The position numbers and the translations under genes were made by a program. A stretch of DNA of 7,909 bases from Bacteroidota bacterium. GTDB taxonomy: Bacteria; Bacteroidota; Bacteroidia; Bacteroidales; Prolixibacteraceae. This document shows, piece by piece, positions 6,489 through 7,909 of the stretch; positions within the stretch are counted from its first letter, which is position 1, and the number at the start of each line of letters is the position of its first letter. The notes below the pieces were generated by a model. That model saw only the letters and a program-made list of their open reading frames with translations, was not told the DNA's origin and searched no databases. The stretch covers positions 1 to 7,909 of the forward strand of contig JAUYTA010000560.1 in the NCBI GenBank assembly GCA_030695265.1. The letters run 5' to 3'.

Positions 6489-6520
6489 AGATCTTCGAAA
6501 AGGTTTCGGATCTAAAACCT
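6489..6520 (-). other. Two mutually exclusive hairpins upstream of tig
   Basis: One hairpin pairs AGATC(TT)CGAAA (6489-6500) with TTTCGGATCT (6504-6513) over a 3-base loop, with a 2-base bulge. The other pairs AGGTTT (6501-6506) with AAACCT (6515-6520). They share bases 6504-6506, so only one can form. If a transcript covers this region, it is a candidate structured leader of tig. A perfect GAAGATCTTC palindrome lies at 6487-6496. Confidence 0.3.
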
Positions 6521-6536
6521 GTTGCTTTAAATTAAT

Positions 6537-6579
6537 AAAAACCGCTTGCTTATCCTTTTTCAAGGTAAGCAAGGCGGTT
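6537..6579 (-). terminator. Intrinsic terminator of tRNA-Leu (probably bidirectional)
   Basis: AACCGC(6540-6545)-TTGCTTA-T-CCTT pairs with AAGGTAAGCAAGGCGGTT (6562-6579), giving about 17 pairs with two single-base bulges and a TTTC loop. On the minus strand the stem runs into a T5 stretch (6541-6537). On the plus strand ATTTTTG follows at 6580-6586. It lies 11 bases past the tRNA 3' end. Confidence 0.85.
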
Positions 6580-6589
6580 ATTTTTGTTG

Positions 6590-6671
6590 TGCGGGCGAAG
6601 GGACTCGAACCCCCACGCCGTAAGGCACCAGATCCTAAGTCTGGCACGTCTACCAATTCCGCCACGCCCGC
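6590..6671 (-). tRNA. tRNA-Leu (anticodon UAG)
   Basis: The minus strand folds as a class II tRNA. The acceptor stem GCGGGCG pairs fully with CGCCCGC, and the discriminator is A at 6590, as expected for leucine. The anticodon stem is CCAGA/TCTGG around loop CTTAGGA, giving anticodon TAG at 6637-6635, which reads CUA and other CUN codons. A long variable arm (TGCCTTACGGCGT) and a T loop with GGTTCGAGTCC follow. CCA is not encoded; CAA follows the discriminator, so CCA must be added after transcription. A promoter candidate lies immediately upstream and a terminator downstream, so it appears to be transcribed alone. Confidence 0.97.
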
Positions 6672-6682
6672 TAAATGCGGTG

Positions 6683-6713
6683 CAAATATAGGCCAATTTT
6701 TTATCCCTGCAAC
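6683..6713 (-). promoter_or_regulatory. Promoter of tRNA-Leu
   Basis: The minus strand has GTTG (6713-6710), 19 bases, then TATATTTG (6690-6683). This is a near-consensus Bacteroidota promoter with a perfect -7 box, identical to the one before the antitoxin gene. The start would fall about 5 bases before the mature tRNA 5' end, as expected for a stable RNA. Confidence 0.65.
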
Positions 6714-6756
6714 AGCGTCGGCCAATCTTTTTGATTCTTTTTCAGGAAGAAAAAAT

Positions 6757-6820
6757 AAACACATAGACACATAGGAAACATAGAATAATGATTTTATGTG
6801 AACTATGTGCCTATGTGTTT
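6757..6820. repeat. 64-base imperfect palindrome with CACATAG repeats
   Basis: AAACACATAGACACATAG (6757-6774) pairs with CTATGTGCCTATGTGTTT (6803-6820) with one mismatch. Inside, ACATAGAAT (6778-6786) pairs with ATTTTATGT (6791-6799) through a G-T wobble, around loop AATG. Each arm carries CACATAG repeated about every 8 bases. On the minus strand the stem leads into ATTTTTTC, so it could end transcription from lptB, whose stop is about 22 bases upstream. It may also be a copy of a dispersed intergenic palindromic repeat; a single window cannot tell. Confidence 0.7.
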
Positions 6821-6841
6821 TATAAAAAAACTGGAACCCGA

Positions 6842-7564
6842 TTAACGAAGTTCAAAATTCTGTCCCAGATAAACACGTCGTACTTCCTCGTCGGAAGCAA
6901 GTTCTTCGGCAGTACCTGCTTTCATGATCGCTCCCTCGTATAAAAGGTACGAACGATCGGTAATGGTTAGGGTTTCGTGAACATTGTGGTCGGTTATCAG
7001 AACGCCAATATTTTTTTCCTTGAGCGTTTGTACAATGTGCATAATGTCTTCAACTGCAATCGGGTCAACACCGGCAAAAGGTTCGTCGAGCAATATAAAT
7101 TTCGGGTCGATGGCCAGTGCCCTGGCAATTTCGGTACGCCGCCGTTCGCCGCCTGAAAGTTGAAACCCTTTGCTTGTGCGAATGTGCTGCAATCCGAATT
7201 CGCTGAGCAATGTTTCCACTTTCTGATGTTGGTAGTCTTTTGGCAGATTGGTCATTTCAAGTACCGACAGAATATTGTCTTCAACGCTCATTTGCCTGAA
7301 AACAGATGCCTCCTGCGACAGGTAGCCAATGCCTTTTTGCGCCCTTTTGTAAACAGGCAGATTGGTTATTTCTTCGTCGTCAAGGAATATTTTGCCCATC
7401 AAAGGTTTTATCAAACCAACAATCATGTAAAAGGAAGTCGTTTTTCCGGCGCCATTCGGACCAAGCAATCCAACAATTTCGCCCTGGTTTACTTCAAATG
7501 AAACGCCTTTAACGACAGTACGTTTGCGGTATTTTTTTACAATGTTTTCTGCCCTGAGTTTCAT
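6842..7564 (-). CDS. lptB: Lipopolysaccharide export ATPase LptB
   Basis: LptB is the cytoplasmic ATPase that drives LptFG to extract lipopolysaccharide from the inner membrane and push it along the Lpt bridge. The 240 residues match the family length. Motifs are Walker A GPNGAGKT (35-42), Q-loop YLSQEASVF (81-89), signature LSGGERRR (136-143), Walker [14 protein letters not shown] (156-168), and H-loop His193 in TDHNV. The QEASVFR Q-loop region, [13 protein letters not shown] and the C-terminal VYLGQNF are typical of LptB rather than other ABC ATPases. It begins 24 bases after the tatC stop, and no promoter is evident between them, so the two are likely cotranscribed. AAGGA lies about 13 bases before the ATG, and AGGA touches the ATG itself. 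A palindrome that may terminate transcription follows. Confidence 0.96.
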   Translation of the reverse strand: MKLRAENIVKKYRKRTVVKGVSFEVNQGEIVGLLGPNGAGKTTSFYMIVGLIKPLMGKIFLDDEEITNLPVYKRAQKGIGYLSQEASVFRQMSVEDNILSVLEMTNLPKDYQHQKVETLLSEFGLQHIRTSKGFQLSGGERRRTEIARALAIDPKFILLDEPFAGVDPIAVEDIMHIVQTLKEKNIGVLITDHNVHETLTITDRSYLLYEGAIMKAGTAEELASDEEVRRVYLGQNFELR

Positions 7565-7588
7565 TCCTGAAGTATTATCCTTGGGTTT

Positions 7589-7909
7589 TTAAATTTCGTC
7601 GATCTTTCGCTCATTTGCTTTTTGTACCCTTCTGGATATTACGATACTTATTTCATAGAGGACTACCAGTGGAATACAAACCATGATCTGGCTAAACATA
7701 TCAGGAGGTGTAATGATTGCTGATATTACCAGCAAAACAACATACGAATGTTTCCTGTATGTTTTCATGAACTTGGGCGTCAGAATTCCAACTTTACTAA
7801 GGAAAAATGCAATAACCGGCAATTCGAAAATCACCCCTCCTGCAATAACGATGGAAGTTACTGTGCTGATATAGGAAAGTATATTTATTTGATTGACAAC
7901 AACGTCACT
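7589..7909 (-). CDS. tatC: Sec-independent protein translocase TatC (5' part cut by window edge)
   Basis: TatC is the multi-spanning membrane receptor that recognises twin-arginine signal peptides and exports folded proteins. Only the last 106 residues are inside the window, about 40 percent of a typical TatC. The reading frame is open to the right edge. Visible hallmarks are VIFELPVI (26-33 of the visible part), with Glu29 at the position of E. coli Glu170, and ITPPDMFSQ (66-74), with Asp70 at E. coli Asp211; the 41-residue spacing is identical. PLVVLYEISI (80-89) is also typical. Three membrane segments are visible, at about 12-38, 55-66 and 73-92, followed by a short charged tail (RRVQKANERK). 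A GTG at 7834 could look like a start but lies inside conserved sequence. It precedes lptB by 24 bases. Confidence 0.95.
   Translation of the reverse strand, partial: SDVVVNQINILSYISTVTSIVIAGGVIFELPVIAFFLSKVGILTPKFMKTYRKHSYVVLLVISAIITPPDMFSQIMVCIPLVVLYEISIVISRRVQKANERKIDEI

Noticed and set aside
6447..6770. Open frame of 107 codons on the minus strand across the tRNA region
   Set aside because: It translates through the tRNA-Leu and its terminator. The AELVDVPDLGSGA-type stretch is the well-known spurious peptide from reading a tRNA-Leu gene.
6469..6774. Open frame of 101 codons on the plus strand across the same region
   Set aside because: It is antisense to the tRNA, terminator and promoter, with no protein-like features.
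7589..7834. A separate 81-residue membrane protein starting at a GTG at 7834
   Set aside because: The frame stays open to the window edge, and the upstream residues continue the TatC pattern, so this is the C-terminal part of tatC.

Overview
The window reads as chromosome of a Bacteroidota bacterium, probably of the Bacteroidales/Marinilabiliales type. Three things point there. The order trigger factor, clpP, clpX has Bacteroidota-style protein sequences. The candidate promoters carry the Bacteroidota sigma-ABfrA-type -7 box TAnnTTTG, a perfect TATATTTG occurring twice. Most starts lack a clear Shine-Dalgarno sequence. The genus assignment is inference only.

Left part (1-2657). The N-terminal four fifths of a family-1 uracil-DNA glycosylase (ung) run off the left edge on the minus strand. 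Divergent from it is a three-gene plus-strand run: a small ribbon-helix-helix-like antitoxin, a RelE/ParE-superfamily toxin overlapping it by 4 bases (ATGA), and rmuC, whose ATG directly follows the toxin stop codon. The 199-base divergent gap holds a candidate promoter for each direction and two short palindromes over the toxin-antitoxin promoter, which look like autoregulatory operators.

Centre (2658-6450), all minus strand. The order of transcription is tig (trigger factor), clpP, clpX, then a 78-residue, very acidic conserved-looking protein of unknown function. These are the ribosome-associated chaperone and the ClpXP protease, so the block is a protein quality-control cluster. The tig-clpP and clpP-clpX gaps contain a long near-perfect hairpin and a set of short TGAGAA-type repeats. 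The last gene and rmuC converge with their stop codons touching, leaving no room for a terminator.

Right part (6451-7909), minus strand. A tRNA-Leu (anticodon UAG) has a well-placed promoter and a strong hairpin terminator. A 64-base imperfect palindrome with CACATAG repeats lies between it and lptB. lptB is the ATPase of the lipopolysaccharide exporter. Upstream of it is the C-terminal part of tatC (twin-arginine translocase), cut by the right edge, so tatC-lptB look like an envelope-biogenesis operon.

Most of the window is core genome. No mobile element, CRISPR array or clearly new multi-gene system is visible. The points most worth a second look are the toxin-antitoxin pair tied translationally to rmuC, the acidic gene after clpX, and the structured leaders of the clp genes.
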